Source of the DNA: Metridium senile
Lineage: Eukaryota > Cnidaria > Anthozoa > Actiniaria > Metridiidae
Direction of reading: 5' to 3'
Assembly (NCBI GenBank): GCA_949775045.1
Contig: OX459108.1
Location: 9,241,961-9,305,960 of the forward strand
DNA: 64,000 bases
The notes beneath the pieces were generated by a model. It was not told the origin of the DNA and made no database searches. It was given only the letters and a program-made list of their open reading frames with translations. Positions 33,428 through 45,327 of the stretch are shown one piece after another (within the stretch, counting starts at the first letter, position 1; each line of letters begins with the position of its first letter). The position numbers were made by a program, and so were the translations under genes.

Positions 33428-33462
33428 TGTTACTTACTTTAACTATCCATCCATTTACTACC

Positions 33463-35320
33463 TTAAAGACGAAATTGAACATATACACGGTTGCTTCCTT
33501 TAGTTTTCTTAGCCTTATCAGCTTGTGATAGTCGAGAGTTGGGTAGCGTACGCTTCAGTGTCGGTGTAGCATCATAGTTATCCTTCGTGAATGCATACTC
33601 AGATGCTTCATTAATTTCATTTGCCTTGACTCCTCCACAGGCTTCCCATTCCAGCCAGTGCTTTGCAACGTGCTTGGCTTGAGATTCGTACTCTGCTCTC
33701 AGTGGCGAACCCGGGGCTTCTTGTGAGGCGGCATACATCTGCGAGTCGTACATACTAAAATAATTAGCATCAGCTCGGATTTTGTACACATACAAGGAAT
33801 ATGTATTTGCATATTGACGGAGCTTATCCCCTTTTTTACTACTCTTCATCAAAAGTGTTGCAAATTCTAATGCTTTATTCAAACTTGTAGTAGTAGACAC
33901 AAAAAGTGTGTTTTTCTTTTTACTGTAGCTGGTTGATTCGCCCTTGGTGTGTTCGATAAGATTGTCATTCTTGCCGGGGCTGTCAAAACCTGCAAGTATA
34001 AGTATATAGGTATAGGTATAGGTATAGGTATAGGTATAGGTATAGGTATAGGTATAGGTATAGGTATAGGTATAGGTATAGGTATAGGTATAGGTATAGG
34101 TATAGGTATAGGTATAGGTATAGGTATAGGTATAGGTATAGGTATAGGTATAGGTATAGGTATAGGTATAGGTATAGGTATAGGTATAGGTATAGGTATA
34201 GGTATAGGTATAGGTATAGGTATAGGTATAGGTATAGGTATAGGTATAGGTATAGGTATAGGTATAGGTATAGGTATAGGTATAGGTATAGGTATAGGTA
34301 TAGGTATAGGTATAGGTATAGGTATAGGTATAGGTATATAGGTATAGGTATAGGTATAGGTATAGGTATAGGTATAGGTATAGGTATAGGTATAGGTATA
34401 GGTATAGGTATAGGTATAGGTATAGGTATAGGTATAGGTATAGGTATAGGTATAGGTATAGGTATAGGTATAGGTATAGGTATAGGTATAGGTATAGGTA
34501 TAGGTATAGGTATAGGTATAGGTATAGGTATAGGTATAGGTATAGGTATAGGTATAGGTATAGGTATAGGTATAGGTATAGGTATAGGTATAGGTATAGG
34601 TATAGGTATAGGTATAGGTATAGGTATAGGTATAGGTATAGGTATAGGTATAGGTATAGGTATAGGTATAGGTATAGGTATAGGTATAGGTATAGGTATA
34701 GGTATAGGTATAGGTATAGGTATAGGTATAGGTATAGGTATAGGTATAGGTATAGGTATAGGTATAGGTATAGGTATAGGTATAGGTATAGGTATAGGTA
34801 TAGGTATAGGTATAGGTATAGGTATAGGTATAGGTATAGGTATAGGTATAGGTATAGGTATAGGTATAGGTATAGGTATAGGTATAGGTATAGGTATAGG
34901 TATAGGTATAGGTATAGGTATAGGTATAGGTATAGGTATAGGTATAGGTATAGGTGCAAGTACAAGTACTAGTAAAAAGCAGAAGCAGAAGCAGAAGCAG
35001 AAACAGAAACAGAAGAACAAGAAGAACAAGGAAAAGAAGGAAAAGAAGGAAACGAAGGAAAAAAACACATCACATAAACTAAACAAACCTTTTTTGAAAA
35101 TGTCACTTGGAGGGCGAAAATCTGCCCTGTAAACGAAATCTGGTGGAGTCGTGGAAGAGGGAATCAGAGGGGTGTCTCTTAGCCCCTCTGCACAGATTGC
35201 CCCCTTTGAACCACTGACACAGTTAAGACACAGATCTAGAAAGATTTGGCCGGGCTGGAGCTGCTTGCATACCGAAACATTCGCCACCAAAACCAGAACA
35301 AACAAACTGAAAAGCATCAT
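33463..35320 (-). CDS. Secreted ADP-ribosyltransferase, pertussis S1 / enterotoxin A-chain type (2 exons, 252 aa)
   Basis: Exon 1 is 35320-35089, exon 2 is 33989-33463 (stop), with a 1,099-bp intron. Both junctions are GT-AG and phase 1, and the split codon gives a Gly that fits the family. Exon 1 encodes a signal peptide (about residues 1-18) and the N-terminal NAD-binding Arg (residue 65, in a Y-R-x-D motif followed by an R-P-P turn). Exon 2 gives the Ser-Thr-Thr element of the active-site strand (residues 109-111) and a Glu-x-Glu pair (191/193) followed by a Gly-Gly turn, matching the R-STS-ExE layout of this enzyme class. The family transfers ADP-ribose from NAD to target proteins; here the substrate is unknown. 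No membrane segment or receptor-binding domain follows. Eukaryotic members exist, and role (defence, venom, symbiosis, signalling) cannot be told from sequence. A Lys/Arg-rich C-terminus is present. No reassembled sequence is given. Confidence 0.82.
34003..34955 (+). repeat. (TATAGG)n hexanucleotide array, ~158 copies, inside the ART intron
   Basis: Nearly perfect TATAGG (TATACC... on the gene's strand as CCTATA) for about 950 bp, with a single TATATAGG phase slip near 34338. It fills 87% of the 1,099-bp intron. The Tyr/Leu, Ile/Pro and Gly/Ile repeat frames read through it are artefacts. Confidence 0.95.
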
Positions 35321-36394
35321 TCGTCAGCCGTTGTAGTTTGGGTAGATATCAGTGGATTTAAGGCTAATCCGGCTTGCGAGTTTCTTGTCCTTGGACTTTG
35401 GCTGTTGTTCTCAAAAGAATAGCGAAGACTTAAAACTTTTATCGGGAACAGCCTAGCTATTGTGATTGAAGATGTCGATGATCTTCTGGCTTTGCGTAGA
35501 CGTTTTGAATGAAGTTATCGATGTTATCTAATAGTTTAAAAATTTAAGGGTACATTTCAGGTGTGCGCTTTGTCTAAAGGAAAGGCCCTGCTGATATATG
35601 TCCAAAAATCTTTGTTGCGTTTTATTGGCGATGCTACGAAGCAGCCACTCGTCAAGGTGTAAAACGTTTGAATGCTGAAACAAAGTTTCAAAATCGTGCA
35701 CAAAGTTAAGGTGGTAGTGCCTCCTTAAATTTCTCGAATATTTCCATTGTTGGAGTTTTTTTTATAGATTTTGACAATAGCTCTTTGTTGTGTAAGAATA
35801 TCTAATAGTTCCTGAATTCCTATAGTACCAACTGGTACTGCTTGGCTGTTATTAATAAAATAGCATTCTTGAAGTTTAGCCAATCAAGACAATTTTATTG
35901 TTAAAGTTGTGCTACCTGTTACGGTGTCATAGCTGTAGTGATATTTGACAGTTATCCGTGTGATAATGTATAACAATCGAGAACATGAATTCTTTTTTTC
36001 ATTTGTTTTATTTGTTTTATTATTTTTTTTTAATCTTTGTATGCTTTTTATGAACTAAGTTTCGTCGGTTTCGTGTGACTTTCTTTTTCGTTTTGTTGTT
36101 GTTGTTTTATTTCGTTGTTGGTTGCCCCGTATTTTATATTTGTAAGCGCTGTTGGTTGGGCAATTTTGTGCACGATATCAGTTAACTTTGTTCCCTCGAG
36201 GCCGTGCAATATTTTATTTCCGCTTTGCACGATATTTCGTTCATTAATTTTCGTTGTGCACGGTAGGTTAAAGCTGTGTTCGAAGCTCTTTAAAAAAAAA
36301 AAAAAAAAAATTAAAATTTCAGTCTGACAGGTTCTTAAATTTTTGGTTCTTATACGTGGGCTTTTACTGTATCTAAACGTCCGTCCCTTACTAT
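35321..36394. other. Upstream of the ART gene, no gene recognised
   Basis: This is the likely promoter region, but no motif could be assigned with confidence. 36292-36310 is a poly-A run. The short frames carry no domain. Confidence 0.4.
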
Positions 36395-36565
36395 ATTCAA
36401 TTCACAGGCAGCCCAAGCAATTCACTTTTACAGTATAGAGATATGTAAGGAAAAAATTGATCCTTTTTATTGTAATAAATTTGAACATATTTCAATCCTG
36501 TGTTGTTGTTAAACTTATTTGGTGTCATTCTGGGTGGTTGTTGAACGTTTTAGAGCATTTTTTCT
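36395..36565 (+). repeat. Dispersed repeat, family M copy 1
   Basis: GCAGCCCAAGCAATTCACTT, TTGAACATATTTCAATCCTG and CATTCTGGGTGG...GAACGTTTTAGAGC match, inverted, 48475-48640 across about 165 bp. No coding content. Confidence 0.75.
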
Positions 36566-36807
36566 TAATGTTTGCCCACCTGTACTTAAAAATGGAAAGG
36601 CTGGTCACTCGAGATATCCATCGCTTGTCTTCGATGGTCTAAAAAATCATGTTTAATCCTTCCTTTGCCTTCAAAATCCCCTCAGCACCATAGATTAATG
36701 ACCCTTCGGTCCAGAAAACAGCAAAATGTTCATGGATCTCGAGTCAGACCTCACGAAATCATAGATATTGAGCGATTTTCAACGACAATTTTCCTTCAGA
36801 TGATCTG

Positions 36808-36940
36808 TGACCCGCGCTTGATGGACAGCGATAACTTCGTAGCCGGGCCTCATTTTGTAAAACTCAATCTGATTGGACGACTCTATTCCATGGTAACCAG
36901 TCGTCCAATCAGAAGTTATCGGTGTCCATCAAGCACGGTT
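36808..36940. mobile_element. Foldback element around CTTGATGGACA
   Basis: CGCTTGATGGACAGCGATAA and CTGATTGGACGACT face AGTCGTCCAATCAG and TTATCGGTGTCCATCAAGC. A fragment like its arm (CGATAACTTCGTAGCGGG) recurs at 38485. Confidence 0.65.
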
Positions 36941-37440
36941 ACCATTTTTTATAGACAACCTTTTTTACGTATATCGCATGTATTTACTTATACCTCTATT
37001 CGCCTCAGTCAATTAACGACATCCATTGTAAAACGCCTATATAGGTTGTTCAGTGGAACAAAAGTATAATGCCGACATAGCCGCGTCAGCCCTTACACCG
37101 AACCCTAGACAAAAATCGCTTCAAAGGAAGCTATAAGAGACCCAGTGAAGTCTGAGATCCAAAACGGCCAATTAGGCGGTAAAAAGCTAAACGGGTACAC
37201 CAAAGAAAACGCACGAAGACCCGCCCACCTGTTCACCATACAACCGTGACCCTAGAAGCGCCCGGGCTGCACCACCACTTATGCCCACGTGACCAAGGGT
37301 GTGTCACTTTTGCCACGACCCGGACCACATGTGTTTCAGTAACGACAATTATATCATATGCATGTGATTGGATTTCCAAGGCCATAGATGTAATTTTGTT
37401 TACAATGCTTCTCGTAAGTAAATCTCTGCTCTTTGGATAA

Positions 37441-37668
<228 letters not shown>

Positions 37669-39056
37669 ACAATTTAATACACGCAGTTTGTCATTTTACT
37701 CCTCCCTCCACGACATGCAAACTATGTATTGATCAGTTATTCTATTTTATTTATGTTTTATTTATTTATCTATTTTTATTCGTTTGTTTCTTTTATTTAT
37801 CTCTTTACCTTGTCTACTCTCCCGCATATGTACAGGTTTCTGCATAACCAAAAGATAAATGCACTTTATCGGATGTCGATATGAACTGCGCCCCTTTTCA
37901 AAAGCCAAAACATATTAAAAAATCTTATACAATTATCTTATTTGTTGGGATTTACTTTATTCACGCATATGCAAATGCGAATATTACCAATTTCCCAGCC
38001 ATGATTTCCTAGTACCATCCGAAAAAGTACCGGTTTAAGTAATAATATTTCAATTTTAAAATCCCCCATATCATCTCATACACAAATAGTATATTTTCTC
38101 GCCCTAAGAAGAGAACGGCCAAACTGAAAAAGGAGTAAAACTCTCCCCCCCCGTTTTCCTGGGTCAGACTGTCCTCCCTTCCTCTCCTGGGTTTTTTCAT
38201 TTTCACATGTAATTTATGTCTGCTCGCATTGGAAAACGTTCCCCCCCCCCCCCCCCTCCTTTCATTAACTCATCCCAGACTTACACCGCCAAAATGCGCG
38301 ACGATTTCAACTTTGATCTACGCAAGATCAGCCAATCAACGCGAGCTCAGTGGGTAAACATGGATAGCATTCCCAGGAGAAAAAAGGAAGGGACGACAGC
38401 CCGATCTTTCGACCTAGACCTGATAATCAACACTGCTAAGATGTCCACATTTCCGGACATAAAAAACCTACTTTTTCGCCACCCCGATAACTTCGTAGCG
38501 GGACATGACCACAAGACCACGTAGACTGCTCGGAAAAAAAAATCATTGAATTCGCCACCTATGATGAGGTATATGACGTATTAGGCTGGATTTAAGAAAA
38601 AGTGTCCATAAGACAAGTTCTTCCAACACTACAAAGGCTCTTTGCGATCAAAGACTGAGAGTTATTCAACAAAGTTATCCAGTTAATATATCCACCTTTT
38701 CATCCACCACCTCCCATCTAACCCCTCCGCACGACATTCAGGACAACCCCAAGCCACCAAGCAAGCAAGCAGGCTTTCCATATCTCATTGATTATTCGTG
38801 TGTATTGTAGGGACTTAGAATATAATACAATTTAACTCAAAACAAAACGCTTTAGAGGTGAAAAGTTTAATCAACAAACAATTTACATCTTTTTACGGCT
38901 CTAGAAAACGCGTGACAATGTTGCGTGAAGTGAATTTCGATTCAAATATCACGAGAAGGAAATTTTAATTTAAAACAACAAAAACAACCAAACTTTCAGG
39001 AATAATATCTTTCAAACACATCTACAAAATATTAGAGGACCAGCCTTCTGCGATTT
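37669..39056. other. Gene-free stretch
   Basis: Includes a poly-C run (38240-38256) and a 102-codon frame at 38216-38524 that has no recognisable domain and contains foldback-arm sequence near its end. I do not call it a gene. Confidence 0.4.
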
Positions 39057-39222
39057 ACAAACAAACAAACAAACAAACAAACAAACAAACAAACAAACAA
39101 ACAAACAAACAAACAAACAAACAAACAAACAAACAAACAAACAAACAAACAAACAAACAAACAAACAAACAAACAAACAAACAAACAAACAAACAAACAA
39201 ACAAACAAACAAACAAACAAAC
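39057..39222 (+). repeat. (AAAC)n array
   Basis: About 41 copies of AAAC (CAAA), followed to 39340 by degenerate AAACA repeats. Inverse of the TTTG array at 32.6 kb. Confidence 0.95.
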
Positions 39223-39514
39223 ACGGACATATAAACATACAAACACTGAAGCAAACAAACAAACATACAAACAAACATAAAACAAACAAGCAAACAAACA
39301 ATCATAAAAACAAACAAGAATTACTTAAAAAAAAACAGACAAAAAACATTGAAACAAGCATAACAGGGGTGGATCCAGGAATTTTTTCAGGGGGGGGTGC
39401 ACCGTTAGGAAATGACGTAATATATAAATAGCTTAAGAAAAAATATTTTCGAGCTTTATGGTTGTCTGAGCACAGGGGACGTGTGCAACCCCTGCAACCC
39501 ACCCCCCCCCCCCC

Positions 39515-39547
<33 letters not shown>

Positions 39548-40718
39548 CTGGATCCGCCCCTGCATAAAAACAAACAAACATAAAAACAAACAGCTCACGA
39601 TTAGTTGTTACTCAAATCGATCTATAACCAGTTATTCTTTCAATCCTTGCAAAAATACTGAGTACAATATTTACTCAAATAATAAACAATTATTGGATGA
39701 GGTTTTTTAGTTGTGATTCCAGAAAGATCAAAGTCGAGGAAGTGTAATCGGACGTGGCCGGAGGACGAAGCTGCTTACATTTGCCGAGCTAAACCTTCAT
39801 TATTCTGATATCACAAAACCGAATACAATAATTGTTTTATTAAACATTGTTTAGGGAAAATTAACCAACAAAAATTATTTCACGTTGAACGCAAATTTTC
39901 TTTTAGCAAGAAAACAACGAAAGTGGACAATAAATTTATATTTTGTCGAATATTGCATTGCGGTAACCTAAGATAAGCGAAAAATAATTGGCTAACAAAT
40001 TTTTTTTCACTATAATCTGTAGGTTGTCTGATTGTGAAAATAGGTTGTATACTCTTATCCAATCAGATTCTAGATAGTGAATATAAACAATGTGTTATAA
40101 TGAAAATTAGTTGCATGCTCTTATCCAATCAGGTTCTTGAAAGTTAATACAATGTATTATTATATGGCTTAAATATTTCTCGAATTCTGATTGGTTGACG
40201 CGCGGTCCATCCAAAGGCGAATTGGACCGTTTCTATGACAACAGTGCAATTTTCGTATTTTCTTCAGACCGGGAAATTAAAAACAACTTGTAAAGTATTG
40301 CAATAAATTTATTGTTAAAGTTTTGCCTTGTCATACCTGCAAAGTGTTTTTTTAGCCAGTTTAGTGTGTGTTTAATGTATTTTTATTCATTCAATAATGA
40401 GAGATTCGGCGATAAAATATTTGCGATTTGGTACATCGCTAAGCAAAAAAGCCATATAATAAACGATTTATTAACCTTGCTTGTTCGGTCCGTACGGAAA
40501 AATATCAGACCTCGGTCTTTTTTGTACGGAACACGCGCTCGGTTAATTAATTAATAACCTCTTATAATAGCAGCAATAATCGATGTATCTACAGTAACTC
40601 AATTAAAAAAATCGTCTGAGCAGTTATTTCTCAAATAACTGAATGAATAAATTCACCCTTAGATGCTCAGTAGTGGGAAGTGATAACTTCATCAAAAAAA
40701 AAAAAAACTGCAAAACTC
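39223..40718. other. Gene-free stretch with low-complexity runs
   Basis: 39365-39570 is a small foldback: GGTGGATCCAGGAATTTTTT...GGGGGGTGCACC against a poly-C block and CCTGGATCCGCCCCTG. 40000-40210 holds three near repeats of CTTATCCAATCAGATTCT (AT-rich, 60-bp spacing). No exon is recognised. Confidence 0.4.
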
Positions 40719-42995
40719 TCATTTACATCCGTACAGTTCCATCCTCATGGACATATGACTATGGTAAGTCTTGGGTAGTAGTCTAACATACCTGGCAGTG
40801 ATAGTTGGGACAAGATCGTGCTTTACAATGCTATTGATGTCGCTATTAGCGTCAAAAACCTTCCCTCCTTCATAATCTGCAAAGGAACTCCCATCCATGC
40901 CAAACTGTAGAGAATAACTCTTCACCCACTCTTCACAGACCTGACAGCCTTGTGTTGCAATAGCAGCTACCATGGTAACCGTGCTGAGATCGACTTGTAA
41001 CCATTCTCCCACTTGGCTGACTTTGGTCGCCCATGCACCATATGCACCTGGCCCTCCATTGAAGTTCAGTCGTCCGTTGTATTGCTTGAATTTAAGTGAG
41101 TACACTGACGACGCATTGAATGCTGAGTCGGGCAGTGCTCTACTCTCAAAGCCAAGAGCGATAGGAGCTTTGCCTTCGAAAAATGGATTATTAACGAGTA
41201 AGTTCGTGGACATATGGTTATTTTTTTTATCTTTATTAGGGAACTTTAGATTTGACAACGAGTACGAGATTGAGTATGACTACAAGTTTTGAAATTGGCC
41301 TTCTGTGTGTTGTTGATGATGAATTGTAGTCTTGTGTATAGATTGAGACACCAAATGAATAAAAGCAAGAAGTGGAATGTAATTCAGCATCAACAATACA
41401 CACAAGGCCAATTTTAAAACTCGTACTCGTACTCAATCTCGTACTCGTACGTTGTCAAATCTAAAGCTCCATTCATCAACTTCACACCCAGGACCATATC
41501 CCCTAGTGCACACAGCAGAGGAATTTGTCACTGTGTGTTAATTAACTGCGTAAATAATCGTGTCACGCTCGTTATAGAAAAGTTTCATTCAGCGGAGGCT
41601 GCTTTTGTACATCAACTTATTTTAAAAGTGTTCAGATAAAATGTTGTTCTACTTGGATTTGACTGAAATATGACAATATTATATTATATTATATTATATT
41701 ATATTATATTATATTATATTATATTATATTATATTATATTATATTATATTATATTATATTATATTATATTATATTATATTATATTATATTATATTATATT
41801 ATATTATATTATATTATATTATATTATATTATATTATATTATATTATATTATATTATATTATATTATATTATATTATATTATATTATATTATATTATATT
41901 ATGCTCATGTCCATATTTCAGACATTACCCTCCCCCCCCCATCTCTACTGACGAGTGAACATCAGACTTAGAAATAATTTACTTTTAGATTTTTGGCGAA
42001 AAAAATACTTTGATCATGAGTGCCAATGCCAGGATTCGAACCGAGATCTTCTGCTTGGTTTTATCCGAGCTTTAAGCCATTATGCCACTGAGGCAATCGA
42101 TGAAAAGTTTGCAACGAAAAGTCATCAAATTCATTAGAATTCAAGTTGGTCAGCATTTCTCTATTATTAGTGTAGATCAATTCCCAAATGCAAACAACCT
42201 TCCGTTTTCTTTTGTTTCATCGATATTGGACAAAATGATCATGAATTACTAATGAGTTTTTTAAGCCGTTCAATAAACTCGCAGAACGTGTTTTATCAGG
42301 TTTAAAATCCCTTGGGCTTCGCCCTCGGGATTTTAAACCTGATAAAACACTCCTGCTCGTTTATTAAACTATACATATTATTGTCTATATATCTAAAATT
42401 GTACTGCGAAGGCATCACACGTGTTTTTATAATGTGCTCCTTTTTGAGTTATATACAATTGCAATTCAGTGCAGCTATGAAATGAAGAGTGGCTAATTTT
42501 CTTGGAATAGATGTATACATGTATTATAATTAAGTCTCTTGTAAAGCAGATTACTTACATTTCTCGCAATGTTTTCCTACAAATGCACTATAACATTTGC
42601 ATTGCCAATCATTTCCGTTGTTCAGCAAGATACACTCTCCGCCAATACCACAAGGCTTTTCTTGACAAGGATTCTGTTAAAAATAAGACACTATATCATT
42701 CTATAACGTTGAACCTAGAACTGCGAATAATGTTTACCGAAGAATAAAAAAAAACTCATCAAGACGAATCTACACGAGCATTCTTTTCTTGACGAGTTTT
42801 CCTTGAAAAAAGGAAGCCTATTCAAGCATTCATTCATGCATTCATTATTTTTTTCATTCATTCATTCATTCATTCATTCATTCATTCATCCATCCATCCA
42901 TTCATTCATTCATTCATTCATTCATTCATTCATTCATTCATTCATTCATCCATCCATCCATTCATTCATTCATTCATTCATTCATTCATTCATTC

Positions 42996-43071
<76 letters not shown>

Positions 43072-43096
43072 GTTATTTAGTTATTTAGTTATTTAG

Positions 43097-43159
<63 letters not shown>

Positions 43160-43224
43160 GTTATTTAGTTATTTAGTTATTTAGTTATTTAGTTATTTAG
43201 TTATTTAGTTATTTAGTTATTTAG

Positions 43225-43259
<35 letters not shown>

Positions 43260-44498
43260 GTTATTTATTTATTTATTTTTATTTATCTATCTATTTATAC
43301 ATCAGAATAACAATATATTTCTTTGACAATCATTTTATAGTGTAAGCTTATACAAATATATCCGTGCACATGTACATGGCGGCCATGTTGTGACGTCATC
43401 AACGCTGTTTTTCAGTCTTGCAACTGAGCTTATTCAATTTGACTAGATCAGTTATTTCAATTTTGCCTTAACTGAACCAGCTATGTGTTTTTAATCAGTT
43501 ATTTTATGCACATATTTACAATTATTCGGAAAACTCATTTCGATTTTAATTTGTTCTTATTGTAATTTGTTCGGTTGGTACCACATCGGGCTTTTACTGA
43601 TCAATCTGCCACACAATAAACGGTTCATTGTTCTCGTCGATCAACCTTTGCTTAATGAGATGTGTACTTAATTTTCTGCTAAGGCATTTTTTGCCTCTCT
43701 CATGTGTTTTTCTGATTTTTCAAACTCATATCGCTTTTTGGAAATGTACTCGGTTTTTTTTTCAGATTTTCTTAAGTTATTCTTATTATTTGAATGCCTA
43801 TCATATATCTGATACAGGGACGTAGCGGGGGGGGGGGGGGGGGGGGGGCACCTATTGTTTTCTGAAAATACCCCTGAAAATAATTATAACTACCATTTAA
43901 TACACTCAAATCATGGTTTTGGGGGGGCTCGGGCCCCCCCCCCTGCCCCTCCCCGTTCTACGGCCCTGTGATATAGATGTCTTTTTCTTAAAACAGCAAT
44001 TACTTTTAATTATTGTATATGTATACTCATTTTTATACCGCCTAACAACGAGTTTTAAAACTAGAATATTCGAATAAATGTTTATTAAAAATAAATACAT
44101 ACCTGCATTAAAGTAAAATGGTGATAGTCAGAACTGTCCTTTAATTTGTCTGGCTTTCCGTACATATCTTGACTAAGTAGATCACATTCGTGTTCTCCAT
44201 TGCACACTAGCAATATGCCGAAATTGAACGCAACACATTTTACACTTCCAACACATTCTTTGGAGCATTTTCCAGGCTTTTTCACACAAAGTTTCCGTAC
44301 AGACGTCACATTAAGATACTTGTTCTCTTTTTTTACAAAGTTGGCAAAGCGAAGACCGGTTTTGTCGTCATTCAGAAGGGTTATATTAGCCGCGTCGAAG
44401 ATGATGATTTCGCTATTTTGACTTTCAACTTGAACTCGAAAACTTGCATGTATGAAAATGAACAATTTGAAAATTGTGTCGATATCCAAAGCTGACAT
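40719..44498 (-). CDS. Secreted signal peptide-PAN-EGF-F5/8C (discoidin) protein, 3 exons, 321 aa
   Basis: Exon 1 44498-44103 (132 codons) starts at ATG with a signal peptide and an apple/PAN-like domain (CVKKPGKCSKECVGSVKC, then CDLL). Its donor is CAG|GTATGT, phase 0. Exon 2 42673-42559 is an EGF-like domain with six Cys (NPCQEKPCGIGGEC, WQCKC, GKHCE); its donor is GTAAGT after phase 1. Exon 3 41173-40719 (acceptor AG at 41175-41174) supplies the discoidin domain; the split codon becomes the conserved first Cys, followed by ALGFESRALPDS, GEWLQVDL, SYSLQFGMDGSSF, RYVRLLP and the closing Cys in MELYGC. The domain set suggests a carbohydrate/lipid- or matrix-binding extracellular protein. One discoidin domain only, no membrane segment. 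A (ATATT)n array and a SINE block fill intron 2; ATTC/ATTT arrays fill intron 1. Confidence 0.88.
41669..41901 (+). repeat. (ATATT)n pentanucleotide array, ~46 copies
   Basis: Uninterrupted ATATT for about 230 bp, in intron 2 of the PAN-EGF-discoidin gene. Confidence 0.95.
41907..42375 (-). mobile_element. tRNA-derived SINE-bearing repeat (family 2), copy 2
   Basis: Near-identical to 15012-15450: the same tRNA-like head (CTCGGTTCGAATCCTGGCA on -) and the same TTTAAAATCCCTTGGGCTTC hairpin, with one ~30-bp insertion after the first 50 bp. It begins directly at the end of the (ATATT) array. Confidence 0.75.
42822..43285 (+). repeat. (ATTC)n to (ATTT)n compound array with ATTTAGTT phase blocks
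   Basis: 42822-42998 is CATT repeats with two ATCCATCCATCC islands. 42999-43285 is ATTT repeats, with two segments where every second unit is AGTT. It lies in intron 1 of the PAN-EGF-discoidin gene. Confidence 0.95.
43286..44084. other. Rest of intron 1 of the discoidin gene
   Basis: Contains a poly-G run (43828-43848) and a CTCGGGCCCCCCCCC tract (43928-43942) that pair in inverted orientation, framing a ~120-bp foldback-like segment. No exon is seen. Confidence 0.4.
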
Positions 44499-44693
44499 CT
44501 TGAATTTACTCCGAGGAATGATTCAAATCCGAACTGTCAGAGAATAGCACTTTCTTAAATCCAGTTTTTCACAGTGTAGAGGTCACCACAGTCCAAAACG
44601 TCAGTAACTGAAAACTTTCCTTTTTTTACAAGCTACTTTTCAAGTCGTAAAAGTAAAAAAGTTCGACTTCTTACTGTAAAGGTGTAAATCGTT

Positions 44694-44975
44694 TTACAGT
44701 GCGACTCGCCGTACCGTAGTCACCTACAAAAACTTTTGATGAATTTTTGACATTATTTTGACATTTTTTCATCTCCTTCGGACCAATTACAGACATCAAA
44801 GTATCTAATGTCTCCGCCTTTGATCGATATAGACTCCGCCTCTTGATATAAACTCCGCCTCTCGATATAAATGTGTATCTGATTGGTCCGATTGAGATGA
44901 AAAAATGTCAAAATAATGTCAAAAATTCATCAAAAATTTTTGTAGGTGACTACGGTACGGCGAGTCGCACTGTAA
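44694..44975. mobile_element. Foldback MITE, family A copy 2 (282 bp)
   Basis: TTACAGTGCGACTCGCCGTA to TACGGCGAGTCGCACTGTAA. Same length and layout as 3947-4228, including the CTCCGCCTC-type inner repeats. Confidence 0.85.
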
Positions 44976-45144
44976 CACCTGGCGTTGGTGTAGATTTCGG
45001 ATGACTGTAAAATGTTTAGTGTCGCCCGTGACTTAAATTGCCGCGAACGTGATGTGTCTAGACGTTCGTGCCGTGAACGTTTTGGATTCATACGATATCT
45101 GCTCTAACTAAACAACTACCGCTGTGTTGAATAGTCTATGTCAA

Positions 45145-45327
45145 GCAATAGGCCCATTCAGCTTCAATGTTTATTTTCCCATTTCAAACCACTTGTTCAT
45201 TCCCTTTGGAGTTAATCATTTGTTATGTATAAATATTTGAATACTTGACATAAAAGAACAACTCTCAGGGGAATGCCATGTGGTCTGAAATGTGCAATTT
45301 GCATACAGAACTAAATGGGTCTATTGT
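45145..45327. mobile_element. Foldback MITE, family J copy 3
   Basis: CAATAGGCCCATTCAGCTTC at the left; GAATGCCATGTGGTCTGAAA ... AAATGGGTCTATTG at the right. More diverged than copy 2 but co-linear with it. Confidence 0.65.

Noticed and set aside
33949..34965. Gly-Ile, Pro-Ile and Tyr-Leu repeat proteins
   Set aside because: The (TATAGG)n array is intronic; frames that read through it fuse intron with the true exons of the ADP-ribosyltransferase gene.
38216..38524. 102-codon frame starting MSARIGKRSPPPPPP
   Set aside because: Begins in a poly-C tract and ends in foldback-arm sequence; no recognisable domain.
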